Assembly (NCBI GenBank): GCA_965243215.1 | Contig: CBDEUJ010000004.1 | Location: 372,001 to 436,000 of the forward strand | DNA: 64,000 bases | Reading direction: 5' to 3' | Source: JAJEFO01 sp009843725 | Lineage (GTDB): Bacteria; Pseudomonadota; Alphaproteobacteria; Rhodobacterales; Rhodobacteraceae | In this document: positions 56,124-64,000 of the stretch, in pieces | Layout of the letters: each line of letters starts with the position of its first letter | How positions within the stretch are numbered: position 1 is the first letter of the stretch | The notes under the pieces: model-generated | Told to the model about the DNA's origin: nothing | The model's input: the letters and a program-made list of their open reading frames with translations, nothing else | Databases searched by the model: none | Made by a program: the position numbers and the translations under genes

Positions 56124-57539
56124 CTGGAGGAAGAACCATGACGCTACCTAAGAGAGTCTGCACAGCCGTAGTCGGATTGGCTATGGGTGCAACCGCGGCT
56201 GCTGCCGCGGACTACACGATCACGGTCTGGTCCGGGGGCAGCGGGCCCAACGACCACTACAGGATCGATGCGATTTCAATGGCAGCTGAACTGCTTGAGC
56301 ACGAGGCAGCCATTCGGGGCGAAGAGCTCAGCATCACCATCGAGGGCAAGCCCTACGACGGTTGGGAGGAATTCAAGCAGGGCGTCACCCTGTCCGCCGA
56401 GTCTGGCACCGCGCCCAACATTGTCGTGACCAGCCACACCGATATCGCGCCTTGGGCGCAGGCCGGCCTGATCGTCGCGGCGGAGGACTACGTCGATCTT
56501 GATTCCTGGCCGCTCAACGACCTGTACGGGAACCTCATCGACATCGCGTCATACAACGGCATTGTCTACGGAATCCCGCAAGACGCCGAGTCCCGGCCAT
56601 TCTTCTTCTGGAAGGATCACATGCGAGGGATTGGCTATTCCGACGCCGACATCGAAGCGCTGCCAGGCAAGGTGGAGGCGGGCGAGTACACGCTGCAGAA
56701 CGTCCTCGAAGACGCGAAGAAGATCCAGGATGCCGGGCTCGTCGAAGCGGGCTACGGATTCTATCCGCGCGTGTCAAACGGCCCCGACTACTGGCAGTTC
56801 TACCTGTCCTTCGGCGGAACGATAGAGGAAGACGGCAAGCTGGTCTTCGACAGGTCCGCGATGAGCGACTTCTACCAGTTCTTCGTGGACGCCGTCGAAG
56901 CGGGCGTTACACGCAAGAACCATATCGGCACGCCGTGGGACCAGTGGTATGGCGAGGTTGCCAGCGGCAAGGCCGGGCTTTGGCACGGCGGGACGTGGCA
57001 CTACGCGCGCTACACCGGACGCGAGGGACTCGACGACTTCTTCGGCAGCATCCAGTTTACGCTCATCCCCGCGGGCGGCGATGGCGGCAGGGCAAACACG
57101 ATCACCCACCCGCTGATGTATCTCATCACCGACCAGGGTGACGAGAACCTCGAAGCCCTCGCGGCCGAACTCGTGACCATCGCGTCCGAGCCCCGGATCA
57201 ACACGCTGCACGCGATCAAGTCGGCGCACCTTGGCATCGCCAGGTCGCAATCCAGCGTGCCGCTCTATGCCGACGACCGCTGGGCCTCGGAAGCGACCGA
57301 ACGCCTGCTGCCACACGCGACGGCACAGCCCAACAACGTGAATTTCGGGCAGTATGTCGGCATCATGTGGAGTGGCCTTGAAGCCGCCTGGACCGGCCAG
57401 AAAACGGTTGCCGATGCAATCGCGGATGCAGAGACCGAGCTGAGGGCGACGCTCGGCGACAGCATCGTCATCCGCTAGAGTCCGGAAGACCGCGCGGAGC
57501 AGCAAATGCTCCGCGCCTGCCCGGAAGGTGAAGTCATGA
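56124..57539 (+). repeat. 1,416-bp duplicated block, copy 2
   Basis: Identical by eye to 52588-54003, offset 3,536 bases. Confidence 0.88.
56138..57478 (+). CDS. ABC transporter sugar/glycerophosphodiester-binding protein (copy 2)
   Basis: Protein identical to the product of 52602-53942 (signal peptide, family-1 binding protein). Here it heads a complete operon: two permeases, an ATPase, a double glycerophosphodiesterase and a LacI regulator. That composition is that of ugp systems (binding protein UgpB, permeases UgpA/E, ATPase UgpC, phosphodiesterase UgpQ), so glycerol-3-phosphate diesters are the likely cargo. Sugar remains possible. Confidence 0.92.
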   Translation: MTLPKRVCTAVVGLAMGATAAAAADYTITVWSGGSGPNDHYRIDAISMAAELLEHEAAIRGEELSITIEGKPYDGWEEFKQGVTLSAESGTAPNIVVTSHTDIAPWAQAGLIVAAEDYVDLDSWPLNDLYGNLIDIASYNGIVYGIPQDAESRPFFFWKDHMRGIGYSDADIEALPGKVEAGEYTLQNVLEDAKKIQDAGLVEAGYGFYPRVSNGPDYWQFYLSFGGTIEEDGKLVFDRSAMSDFYQFFVDAVEAGVTRKNHIGTPWDQWYGEVASGKAGLWHGGTWHYARYTGREGLDDFFGSIQFTLIPAGGDGGRANTITHPLMYLITDQGDENLEALAAELVTIASEPRINTLHAIKSAHLGIARSQSSVPLYADDRWASEATERLLPHATAQPNNVNFGQYVGIMWSGLEAAWTGQKTVADAIADAETELRATLGDSIVIR

Positions 57540-58846
57540 GCGGATCGCGCATACTGGGCCTCCTGTTGCTGGCGCCAGCCTTCGTCTTCGTTGTCTTGTT
57601 CTTTCTTGCTCCGGTTGTGCTCACGGCGGTGTTTGCACTGACGAACATGAGCACCGCGACCGGGATTACCGGAGGCGCCTACCAAGTCACCCAGAGCGCC
57701 ATGCGCGAACTTGGCGAGCGGCACGGCGAGCAGGCGCTTGCAGACGCGCTTGCCAGAGTGCGATATACCGTGGATCGCTCCGGCATCGACGCTGCCAGTG
57801 CCGAAGGTGCTTCCACGGCGCTTTTGAGCGAGCTTGACAGGAGGCTCGCCGGGCAGTCCTTCGACAGCCGCCGTGAACTCGAGCGCGCGATCAAGACACT
57901 CGACAACCGTCCGCGCGGCACCAGGGCACTCAAATCGCTTTCCGCATTGTTCGAACGCTCCATCGTGAACACACGGTTCGCCACGGATGAAGAGTTCTTC
58001 GACGCAGTCGCCGGGCTTGGAATCGAGTTGAACGCAACGCAGCGCGCAGCCCTGCTGGCGACAACCTACACCGGCTGGAAGTGGACCGGCGAGAATTTCT
58101 CCCGGATGTTCTCGCTGCCCGACACCAGGCGGACATTTCTCAACACGATCATCTACGTGTTCGCCACGCTGATAGTCTTCAACACCGGCTTTGCACTCGT
58201 CCTCGCAATCGTGACGCATTACATGCCGGATCGGCCGGCGGGGATCTTTCGCGCCATCTGGCTTCTTCCACGAATATCGCCGCCGGTGCTCTACGTCCTT
58301 CTGTGGAAGTGGCTGGCATGGGATACCGGGTTCCTGTCGCGAATACTCGTGCCGCTGGGATTCGAGTCTCGCAACTGGATGCTGGACAATCCAACCAACG
58401 CCTGGGTGTTCATCGTCCTGATCAACGGGTTCGTGGGCGCATCCATGGGAATGCTCATATTCTCCGCGGCGATCAGGTCGATACCGGTCTCGCTGTTCTA
58501 CGCAAGCGAAGTCGATGGCGCAGGCCGCTGGCAGCAGGTCCGCTACGTGATCCTGCCTCAACTGCGCTGGCCGATCCTATTCATCACCTGCTACCAGTCC
58601 CTGTCGCTTCTGACTTCGTTCGAGTACATCCTCCTGGCCACTGAGGGCGGGCCCGGCGGCGCGACGAAGGTCTGGGCGCTGGCGGCCTACCTGACTGCGC
58701 TCAACAACTACGCGGGCAATCTTGAATACGGCTACGGCGCCGCGCTCGCTCTGGTTCTCGTGGTCGTGGGCGTGATCCTGTCGCTGGCCTATTTGCGGCT
58801 CTTCGACTTCAAGAGCCTCGTGGCGCCTCCGCCGATCGAACAATAG
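57536..58846 (+). CDS. ABC transporter permease, MalF/UgpA type with large periplasmic loop
   Basis: About 436 aa. One helix at the N-terminus (ILGLLLLAPAFVFVVLFFLA) is separated by about 150 charged residues from the other five, an extended periplasmic loop like that of MalF. The EAA motif contacting the ATPase is SEVDGAGRWQQVRYVILPQL. ATG at 57536, within the duplicated block; AAGGTGAAG upstream. UgpA itself is shorter, so the loop is a feature of this system. The stop is nine bases before the next permease. Confidence 0.92.
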   Translation: MSGSRILGLLLLAPAFVFVVLFFLAPVVLTAVFALTNMSTATGITGGAYQVTQSAMRELGERHGEQALADALARVRYTVDRSGIDAASAEGASTALLSELDRRLAGQSFDSRRELERAIKTLDNRPRGTRALKSLSALFERSIVNTRFATDEEFFDAVAGLGIELNATQRAALLATTYTGWKWTGENFSRMFSLPDTRRTFLNTIIYVFATLIVFNTGFALVLAIVTHYMPDRPAGIFRAIWLLPRISPPVLYVLLWKWLAWDTGFLSRILVPLGFESRNWMLDNPTNAWVFIVLINGFVGASMGMLIFSAAIRSIPVSLFYASEVDGAGRWQQVRYVILPQLRWPILFITCYQSLSLLTSFEYILLATEGGPGGATKVWALAAYLTALNNYAGNLEYGYGAALALVLVVVGVILSLAYLRLFDFKSLVAPPPIEQ

Positions 58847-58855
58847 GGAGCGACC

Positions 58856-59680
58856 ATGACTTCGAACTACCGCACCTGGCCAATGATCCTCGCTCTTGGA
58901 GTCGTCACCGTTCCGCTGGTGCTGATGTATGTCTACCTGTTCGTCGACACGGTGACGAACACGGCCCCGGGTTCCGTCGTGCCGCACGAGTTTACGGGCG
59001 AGCACTGGCGATTTCTTTGGGAAACGCTTCCAGGGCGTCCATCAATCTACGTCGCCACGCTCAACACGTTCATATTTGCCACCGCTACAACGTTGATCGT
59101 GCTGGCTATATCCTCGACGGCCGGATACGCAATTTCGCGCCTCAACGTCCCGTTTCGCGCGTTCTTTCTTGCGGGGGTCATGGTTCTGCACGCGTTTCCG
59201 ACCGTGACGCTGATCATCGCGATCTTCCTGATTCTGCAGTTCATCGGGCTCTACAATACACTGATCGGCGTCATTCTCGTGAAGGCCGCGCTGGAGCTGC
59301 CTTTCGGGATCTGGATCATGAAGGGCTTTTACGACACCGCGCCCTGGGAGATCGAAATGGCCGGCATTCAAGACGGCGCAAGCCGTTTGACGGTCTGGCG
59401 CAAACTGGTGCTGCCGCAGGTGATGCCAGCGGTCATGGCGCTGGGAATCTTTTCCTTCCTCGCGGGCTGGTCGGAGTTCATCCTGCCGCTCGTGCTGGCG
59501 CCGGACAACAAGGTGCAGGTGCTTTCCGTCTATCTGGCCGCACTGATCGCGGACGACAACAATTTCGACATGGCGCTCTTCAAGTCGGTCGGCGTGTTCT
59601 ACGTCGTCCCGGTTGTCATCATGTTCCTGTTCTTCCAGGGCAAGCTGATGAGCATCTACGGCGGGGGGACCAAGGGCTGA
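58856..59680 (+). CDS. ABC transporter permease, MalG/UgpE type
   Basis: About 274 aa with six membrane helices. EAA loop EMAGIQDGASRLTVWRKLVL, and the C-terminal YGGGTKG typical of MalG-type permeases. It pairs with the MalF-type permease. The stop overlaps the ATPase start (TGATG). Confidence 0.94.
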   Translation: MTSNYRTWPMILALGVVTVPLVLMYVYLFVDTVTNTAPGSVVPHEFTGEHWRFLWETLPGRPSIYVATLNTFIFATATTLIVLAISSTAGYAISRLNVPFRAFFLAGVMVLHAFPTVTLIIAIFLILQFIGLYNTLIGVILVKAALELPFGIWIMKGFYDTAPWEIEMAGIQDGASRLTVWRKLVLPQVMPAVMALGIFSFLAGWSEFILPLVLAPDNKVQVLSVYLAALIADDNNFDMALFKSVGVFYVVPVVIMFLFFQGKLMSIYGGGTKG

Positions 59681-60732
59681 TGCGAATCCTGCTGGACAAG
59701 TTCACGAAATCCTTCGGATCATTGACCGTCATCAACGAGATGGATCTTGAAATCGACGACGGCGAGATGGTCGCGCTGCTCGGCCCCTCGGGCTGCGGAA
59801 AGTCGACGACGCTGTTCGCGATCTGCGGCATTCACCGCGTCAGCGGCGGGCGGATCCTTTTCGGCGACAGGGACGTTTCCAACGTGCCCTCGCAGCAGCG
59901 CAACGTTGGTGTCGTCTTTCAGTCCTACGCCCTCTACCCGCACCTGACGGTGGCGCAGAACATCGGCTTCCCGCTCATGATCAGGAAGGAAACGAAGGCC
60001 GACATCGCCCGGATGGTCGATGAGATCGCTGAACTGGTGCATATCGAAAACCTGCTCGAAAGGCGCCCCGCGCAGCTCTCGGGGGGGCAGCAACAGCGGG
60101 TCGCTCTTGCCCGCGCGCTTGTGCGCAAGCCGGATGTCCTGCTGCTCGACGAGCCGCTGGCCAATCTCGATGCCAAGTTGCGGCTGGAGATGCGTTCGGA
60201 GATTCGCCGGATCCAGCGCGAGACCGGCATTACCGCGGTCCTCGTGACCCACGATCAGGTCGAGGCGATGAGCATGTGCGACCGGATCGCCATCATGAAC
60301 GACGGCAGGATCGTGCAGATTGCCGAGCCGATGGAGATGTACGACAACCCCGCGAGCGACTTCGTCGCCGGATTCCTGGGCAACCCGCCGATTGCCTTTG
60401 TTGACGGCGTGGTGACCAATGGGCGATTCGCAACAGCCTCCGGAGCCATGACCGTTTCGCTGCCGTTCAAAGAGGATGCGCAGGAGCGCAAGATTCGCTT
60501 GGGCATTCGCCCTGAGTTCTTTCGTCCGGGCGGCGCACAACCAGTCGCAGGCAAGATCACCTTCGTTGAGGCGCAGGGTCGTGAAACGCTCTACGACGTC
60601 GCGCTGGAGGACGGGCAGATCCTGCGTTCGATACAGAGCGCCACGAATGCCGCCACCGTCGGCGAGAAGGTTACCTGGGGTATCGACGTGGAGAAAATTC
60701 TCATGTTCGATGAGGATGGTGTTCGCCTTTGA
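59680..60732 (+). CDS. ABC transporter ATP-binding protein, UgpC/MalK type
   Basis: About 350 aa. Walker A GPSGCGKST, Q loop VVFQSYALYPH, signature LSGGQQQRVALARAL, Walker B VLLLDEPLANLDAKLR, H loop VTHDQVEAM. The C-terminal MalK-type OB regulatory domain (LGIRPEFFRPGGAQ, about residues 240-350) is present. Full length, with the TTGA overlap to the GDPD gene. Confidence 0.95.
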   Translation: MRILLDKFTKSFGSLTVINEMDLEIDDGEMVALLGPSGCGKSTTLFAICGIHRVSGGRILFGDRDVSNVPSQQRNVGVVFQSYALYPHLTVAQNIGFPLMIRKETKADIARMVDEIAELVHIENLLERRPAQLSGGQQQRVALARALVRKPDVLLLDEPLANLDAKLRLEMRSEIRRIQRETGITAVLVTHDQVEAMSMCDRIAIMNDGRIVQIAEPMEMYDNPASDFVAGFLGNPPIAFVDGVVTNGRFATASGAMTVSLPFKEDAQERKIRLGIRPEFFRPGGAQPVAGKITFVEAQGRETLYDVALEDGQILRSIQSATNAATVGEKVTWGIDVEKILMFDEDGVRL

Positions 60733-62252
60733 CGCGGTTCAACCAGCAGTGGATGACGAAGTTCGGGTGGCCGACAACCGGGACCGGAAAGCGCCCGTTG
60801 ACCATCGCGCACAGGGGCGCTTCAGGCCATCGAACAGAGAACTCGCTTGCCGCGTTCGCCCTGGCATCCGATCTCTTCGCCGAAATGTGGGAGCTCGATC
60901 TGCGGATGTCCGCCGACGGCGTTGCCGTTGTCTCGCACGACGACAACCTCGCACGCGCGACCGGGCACGACCTGCGCATTTCCGAAGCAACCTGGAGCGA
61001 GATTCGCTCGGTCCGGTTGCCGGACGGGCAGTTTGTTCCTCGGTTGGAGGACGTCTTGGATCTGGCCGTCGAACGAGGCGCAGGCCTCTATATCGAGGCC
61101 AAGTCCGAGGGTTCAGCAATTGCCGCCTTGCAGGTGCTTGAGGTCAGGAACTTCACTTTCGCGGCGATCGGGTCCTTCAATGTTGGGTGGATTGCCGCCC
61201 TGAGACGCGAAGGATGCCCCTATCCGCTTTCCGTCCTCGTCCCGAGCGGGGCCGACCCGTTTTCCTACAGCGCCGAGGCCCGACCCGACATCATGCACCT
61301 GTGCTGGCGCGACGCTTCCTCCGAGCCGCACAATTTGATTACAGAGGACCTGATCTCGCGATGCGAGCGTGTTGGTGCCGCGATCGTTCTGTGGCATGAG
61401 GACCGACGCGAAGTGCTCGACGGTCTGGAAGGGTTGCCGGTCTTGGGGATCTGCTCCGGTCGGCCCGAGACACTGAAGCCCTATCGACCCGCGGACGACA
61501 AGGCGCCAGGAATCGTCTGCCATCGCGGCGCGAACTTCCTGGCGCCTGAAAACACGCGCGAAGCGGTTCGGCTCTGCATCGATCAGTGCTTTCAGTTTGT
61601 CGAGATAGATGTTCGCACGACAGCGGATGGGGAGCTTGTCGTCATTCACGACGCCACTCTGGATCGCACCACGAATGGCATCGGCCCGGTTTCGTCGCGT
61701 ACACTGGCCGAAATCAGAAACCTCGACGCCGGTGGCTGGAAGAAGCCGGGTCACACGGGGTTGCGGGTGCCCACGCTGAAAGAGATACTCGACATGGCGC
61801 AGGATCGGATAGGCGTATACATCGAGATCAAGGACGCCGAACCTGAAGCCGTCCTGGGCGAGGTCGTGACGCGCGGCATGATTGAGGCCGTCTTCTTTTG
61901 GTGCTGGGAGAAAGAGGTCCTTCGCGGCATTCGTGCCCACGTGCCGGACGCGCGACTGATGGCTCCGCGTCGAGAGTATTCGTCGCTTGAGGCTGCAATT
62001 TCCGACTACTCCGCGAATATCGTCCAGTTCGAGCTGGGTCGCGACAGCCTTTCCGAGATCACTGCGTGCCAGGAGCTGGGCGTTCAGTCCATGGTCTTTT
62101 GCCTTAGCGACGACCTCGCCGAGCTGGCGAAAGTGCTGGCCGTTTCACCCGATCTTGTGAACCTCGATCGACCTGACCTGTTCAAGATTCTGCAAGCTTA
62201 TCCCGACATTGTCGGCAATTCGCGAAAATTGGTGTCTCCTCGTGTCGCCTAA
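60729..62252 (+). CDS. Tandem glycerophosphodiester phosphodiesterase (two GDPD domains)
   Basis: About 507 aa with two complete GDPD barrels. Domain 1 (about 22-245): TIAHRGASGHRTENSLAAF, WELDLRMSADGVAVVSHDD. Domain 2 (about 260-490): VCHRGANFLAPENTREA, VEIDVRTTADGELVVIHD, TLDRTTNG. Both keep the catalytic His pair and the Glu/Asp metal ligands. It releases glycerol-3-phosphate from glycerophosphodiesters. No signal peptide, so it works in the cytoplasm on imported substrate. The TTG start overlaps the ATPase stop; an ATG at 60753 is the alternative. A double domain is unusual. Confidence 0.93.
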   Translation: MTRFNQQWMTKFGWPTTGTGKRPLTIAHRGASGHRTENSLAAFALASDLFAEMWELDLRMSADGVAVVSHDDNLARATGHDLRISEATWSEIRSVRLPDGQFVPRLEDVLDLAVERGAGLYIEAKSEGSAIAALQVLEVRNFTFAAIGSFNVGWIAALRREGCPYPLSVLVPSGADPFSYSAEARPDIMHLCWRDASSEPHNLITEDLISRCERVGAAIVLWHEDRREVLDGLEGLPVLGICSGRPETLKPYRPADDKAPGIVCHRGANFLAPENTREAVRLCIDQCFQFVEIDVRTTADGELVVIHDATLDRTTNGIGPVSSRTLAEIRNLDAGGWKKPGHTGLRVPTLKEILDMAQDRIGVYIEIKDAEPEAVLGEVVTRGMIEAVFFWCWEKEVLRGIRAHVPDARLMAPRREYSSLEAAISDYSANIVQFELGRDSLSEITACQELGVQSMVFCLSDDLAELAKVLAVSPDLVNLDRPDLFKILQAYPDIVGNSRKLVSPRVA

Positions 62253-63264
62253 GGAACAGCATCCGCAACGCAAGCAGGCTGCGACTTCGTTCGACGTCGC
62301 ACGTCGCGCAGGGGTGTCACGTGCGGTTGTGTCCCGCGCATTCACGCCCGGCTCCAGCATCTCGACAGAGTCACGCAAGAAGGTGCTGAAGGCTGCCAGC
62401 GAGCTGGACTACCGCGTCAACCAAATGGCACGCGCGCTAAACCTCAAGCGCAGCGATCTGGTCGGCCTGGTTGTTTCGGACATGGCCAACCCCTATCGCG
62501 CAGCCCAGATCGATGCGCTGGCCAAACGACTCGTGGCAGATGGCTATCGACCTATGCTTTTCTGTGTTGATGGCAATGCCGAAACCGAGCAGTCCATATC
62601 GCTTCTGTTGAACTACAGCGTCTCTGGCGTTGTCGTGACGAGTGGCCTGCCGCCGGAGGCGATCTGTTTCAAGTGCGCTGAACGGAATGTTCCGCTTGTG
62701 ATCATTGACCGAGGGCATCACTACCCGCATGTCGATCAGGTGACGTCGGACAACGCCGGCGGAGGACATGAAGCGGCTGCAAAGTTCATGCGCCAGGGGA
62801 CCCGGCACCTGGTGGCCGTCGAGCCGGATCTGGTCGTTTTTTCAGTTTCCGCCCGTGTGGAAGGGTTCAAGCGCGCTGCGAAGTCAAACGGCTGCGAACT
62901 GACTGTAATCCGAGTTTCCGACCCAAGCTATGCAAGCGGGCAACAAGCGGCCGACAGGTTTGCAAGCAGACCGATGCACAACGCGGGGGTTTTCTGTCCC
63001 ACCGATCTTTGCGCGCTGGGCTTCCTGGATGCGATGCGCTCGAAGCACGGGGTCGATGTCCCGCAAGAGGTCAGCGTGATCGGATATGACGACATCCCGC
63101 AGTCAAGCTGGGCATTCGCGAATCTCACCACGTTCAGACAACCCGTGGACGAGATCGCTGCCACAACATTGGAGCTCTTGGAAAGCCGGTTTGCCGATCC
63201 GGAAATGGAAGAACGCCAGGTCGTCCTGCCGGTGCGCATGATAGAAAGAGGCACCACGCTTTGA
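62242..63264 (+). CDS. LacI-family transcriptional regulator
   Basis: About 340 aa. The N-terminal HTH (TSFDVARRAGVSRAVVSRAF) and the hinge helix region (NQMARALNLKRSDLVGLV) are followed by a periplasmic-binding-like effector domain (VISYDD-type segment VSVIGYDDIPQSSWAF). As the only regulator of the cluster it is the likely binder of the TGAACACGTGTTCA operators at 52525 and 56061. GTG start at 62242; the frame reaches back to TTG at 62209 inside the GDPD gene. Overlapping, co-transcribed with the transporter, so the loop is autoregulatory. Confidence 0.9.
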   Translation: MSPKEQHPQRKQAATSFDVARRAGVSRAVVSRAFTPGSSISTESRKKVLKAASELDYRVNQMARALNLKRSDLVGLVVSDMANPYRAAQIDALAKRLVADGYRPMLFCVDGNAETEQSISLLLNYSVSGVVVTSGLPPEAICFKCAERNVPLVIIDRGHHYPHVDQVTSDNAGGGHEAAAKFMRQGTRHLVAVEPDLVVFSVSARVEGFKRAAKSNGCELTVIRVSDPSYASGQQAADRFASRPMHNAGVFCPTDLCALGFLDAMRSKHGVDVPQEVSVIGYDDIPQSSWAFANLTTFRQPVDEIAATTLELLESRFADPEMEERQVVLPVRMIERGTTL

Positions 63265-63462
63265 CATTGAATCGCGCAGACCAGACAGGTCGCCACGATG
63301 TCGCGGCCGCAATCGCGCAAATTGACGGGAGATCAGTCGAGGCTGGTGAGCTCCGCGCTTGAGACAGGAAAGATCAAGCAAATCGTACGGGGCTCGCGGC
63401 ATCGGAATCCCTGCGCCGACCGTGTAGCCATCGCCCGCGCCATGATCTACACGTCGTCCATG

Positions 63463-64000
63463 ATGACCTCCAAATTCAGCGAAGTGGACACATGGATTTT
63501 CGACCTCGACAACACGCTATATCCGCCCGAGGCGCGGCTCTTCGAGCAGATCGAAGCCAGGATGACCGAATGGGTTGTCGATGCCCTGGGAGTGGGCCGG
63601 GCGGAAGCGAACGAGATCCGAAGACAGTACTGGGCCCGCTTCGGCACCACGCTTGCCGGGCTCATGCGTGAGCACGACATTGATCCCGAGGCGTATCTCG
63701 ATCACGTCCACGACATTCGCCTCGATCACCTGCAGCCGGATCCTGGCCTTGCAGGTGCGATCGCCACCCTCCCGGGGCGGGCGATCGTCTATACCAACGG
63801 CTCGGAGGCCTACGCACGCCGGGTCATTGAGGCCTGCGGGCTCTCTGGCATCTTCGACGCCGTCTATGGTGTCGAGCATGCAGGCTTTCTTCCCAAGCCC
63901 GAACGTCTCGCGTTCGAGACCATCATCGCCCGGGACGGCCTCGAGCCGGAACGCGCCGCGATGTTCGACGACGATGCACGAAATCTCGTCGCCCCCATGG
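63463..64000 (+). CDS. HAD-family pyrimidine 5'-nucleotidase-like protein (partial)
   Basis: The gene runs off the window. HAD motif I is WIFDLDNTLYPPEARLF, motif II AIVYTNGSEAYARRVI, motif III Lys in GFLPKPERLAF and motif IV MFDDDARN; GIDTTLAGLM-type segment GTTLAGLMREHDIDPEAYL is specific for the alphaproteobacterial pyrimidine 5'-nucleotidase group. It should dephosphorylate a nucleotide or similar monophosphate. In-frame ATG codons lie at 63442, 63460 and 63463, none with a strong ribosome site. About 160 bases before it hold no gene. Confidence 0.88.
   Translation, partial: MTSKFSEVDTWIFDLDNTLYPPEARLFEQIEARMTEWVVDALGVGRAEANEIRRQYWARFGTTLAGLMREHDIDPEAYLDHVHDIRLDHLQPDPGLAGAIATLPGRAIVYTNGSEAYARRVIEACGLSGIFDAVYGVEHAGFLPKPERLAFETIIARDGLEPERAAMFDDDARNLVAPM

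Noticed and set aside
56774..58561. 595-codon minus-strand frame opposite binding protein and permease
   Set aside because: Low-complexity Arg/Gly/Asp-rich translation, arises from codon bias of the sense genes.

Overview
The window looks like a chromosomal segment of a marine-type alphaproteobacterium of the Rhodobacteraceae/Rhodobacterales kind. The evidence is gene order and content: ntrB-ntrC-ntrY-ntrX with an NtrC that lacks the sigma-54 GAFTGA loop, accB-accC-aat facing DUF2155-mlaD-NDUFA12, yqeY divergent from carA, plus ctaD, lipB and a pyrimidine 5'-nucleotidase-like HAD gene. The sequence is GC-rich. It carries many gene relics and several long gene-poor gaps, which suggests ongoing genome erosion; that is an inference.

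Layout. 0.1-6.3 kb: nitrogen two-component regulators on the minus strand. 7.1-9.9 kb: ispF-pgpA-cinA and an ammonium transporter. 10.4-18 kb: a minus-strand catabolic cluster (PLP-dependent enzyme, two M24-fold proteins of which one has lost its metal ligands, an M20 amidohydrolase, an EutA-like protein, a class II aldolase). 18.6-19.9 kb: a TnpB-only IS200/IS605-type element fused to the start of accB. 19.8-23.6 kb: fatty-acid, N-degron and envelope housekeeping genes. 23.9-24.8 kb: a decayed IS630. 25.2-31.2 kb: a sugar or sugar-acid oxidation set (lactonase, SDR, aldo/keto reductase) facing a TRAP transporter. 31.6-38.1 kb: dusA followed by a graveyard of broken TRAP, SDR and BKACE genes with an IS1634-type transposase. 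38.2-40.2 kb: GNAT, tRNA-Leu(GAG), lipB. 40.18-45.26 kb: an IS630 inserted in the lipB stop codon and itself split by a Recombinase-In-Trio (RIT) element with 83-bp inverted ends. 45.4-46.9 kb: a PhnZ/TmpB-like and PhnY/TmpA-like pair. 47-51.6 kb: ctaD, DUF2244, yqeY, carA. 52.5-63.3 kb: a Ugp-like ABC transporter with a tandem glycerophosphodiesterase and a LacI regulator; its substrate-binding gene is present twice as a 1,416-bp identical block, each copy behind a promoter that carries the same 14-bp palindromic operator. The window ends inside a HAD hydrolase gene.

How the genes work together. NtrBC/NtrYX control nitrogen use and probably amt. The minus-strand catabolic cluster appears to break down an N-acylated or amide nitrogen compound. 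The PhnY/PhnZ-like pair and the Ugp-like cluster both point to scavenging of organic phosphorus (phosphonates, glycerophosphodiesters). The mobile-element layer is unusually informative: one TnpB gene plus two solo right ends that share the same terminal decamer, and a RIT nested in an IS630.
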